Of a stretch of 64,000 bases of DNA, positions 63,938 through 64,000 are shown piece after piece (the stretch's first letter is position 1; the number at the start of each line of letters is the position of its first letter). The notes beneath the pieces are model-generated. The model had not been told where the DNA came from and did no database searches. It saw nothing but the letters and a program-made list of their open reading frames with translations. The DNA comes from an uncultured Lachnospiraceae bacterium (GTDB lineage: Bacteria; Bacillota; Clostridia; Lachnospirales; Lachnospiraceae). The stretch spans positions 56,099-120,098 of the forward strand of contig CADCMM010000002.1 of the NCBI GenBank assembly GCA_902802515.1. The letters are read 5' to 3'. Made by a program: the position numbers and the translations under genes.

Positions 63938-63983
63938 GCGGATCTGCGGCACAGCTCAAAACATGTTGTCAGGAGGCAACCAA

Positions 63984-64000
63984 ATGGCAGGAAAAAAGAA
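63984..64000 (+). CDS. Start of the next gene (five codons visible)
   Basis: AGGAGG at 63971-63976 lies 7 bases before an ATG at 63984; the visible codons read MAGKK. It is co-oriented with the two-component genes, 46 bases after the kinase stop. Nothing more can be said about its product. Confidence 0.6.

Overview
The window looks like chromosome of a gut-type Lachnospiraceae (Clostridium cluster XIVa) bacterium. Pointers are the Gram-positive gene set (RNase Y, HemZ, DegV, a SpoIIM-like protein, a large secreted protein with Ig-like and fibronectin-like modules), strong AGGAGG ribosome sites, Firmicutes-type LexA and CIRCE operators, and a GlnRS gene. No phage, IS element, CRISPR array or rRNA operon is visible. 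The genus cannot be fixed from the sequence alone.

Layout. 1-7.8 kb: the tail of an unknown gene, tRNA-Arg(ACG), a hairpin-rich spacer, a minus-strand operon of a helix-turn-helix protein and a Ser/Thr kinase, and a divergent gene for a secreted protein of about 1857 residues with internal duplications. 7.9-15.4 kb: apt, a bifunctional (p)ppGpp synthetase/hydrolase, an MBL-fold hydrolase, hemZ, an HD-domain protein and aspS, all co-oriented; a convergent DUF1294-type membrane protein follows. 16.9-22.5 kb: an ABC efflux operon with two different HlyD-type adaptors around one MacB-like ATPase/permease pair. 22.5-28.3 kb: rpsB-tsf, recA-recX with an SOS box, and rny. 28.4-39.5 kb: a SpoIIM-like protein, then nucleoside salvage: deoD, a BMP-type lipoprotein, a nucleoside ABC transporter, two nucleoside hydrolases, a PfkB kinase, an ArgB-like protein that has lost its glycine motifs, and udk. 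39.5-44.6 kb: cell-wall enzymes (amidase-SPOR, L,D-transpeptidase), mutY, a glycosyltransferase and a lipid kinase. 44.6-52.5 kb: glnS behind a structured leader, a YdcF protein, TraX-like protein, htpG with a CIRCE operator, a DUF5721-like protein, DegV and small genes. 52.6-58.8 kb: a lone Phd-like antitoxin, argG, and divergent argC-argJ-argB-argD. 58.9-64 kb: a small DMT transporter, glpK, a ComEA-like lipoprotein, an OmpR-type two-component system and the first codons of another gene.

The most unusual signal is non-coding. Two 122-nt elements (36933-37054 and 43476-43597) are about 78% identical and fold into the same long hairpin. Six base pairs in the stems differ between copies by compensatory double changes. 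Both lie between convergent genes, and one supplies the stop codon of the neighbouring kinase. A second, shorter two-hairpin repeat occurs at 330-379 and 22491-22540. Several genes also have start regions worth testing: mutY looks leaderless, the amidase start abuts a terminator, and the rny and DMT-transporter ribosome sites lie inside hairpins.
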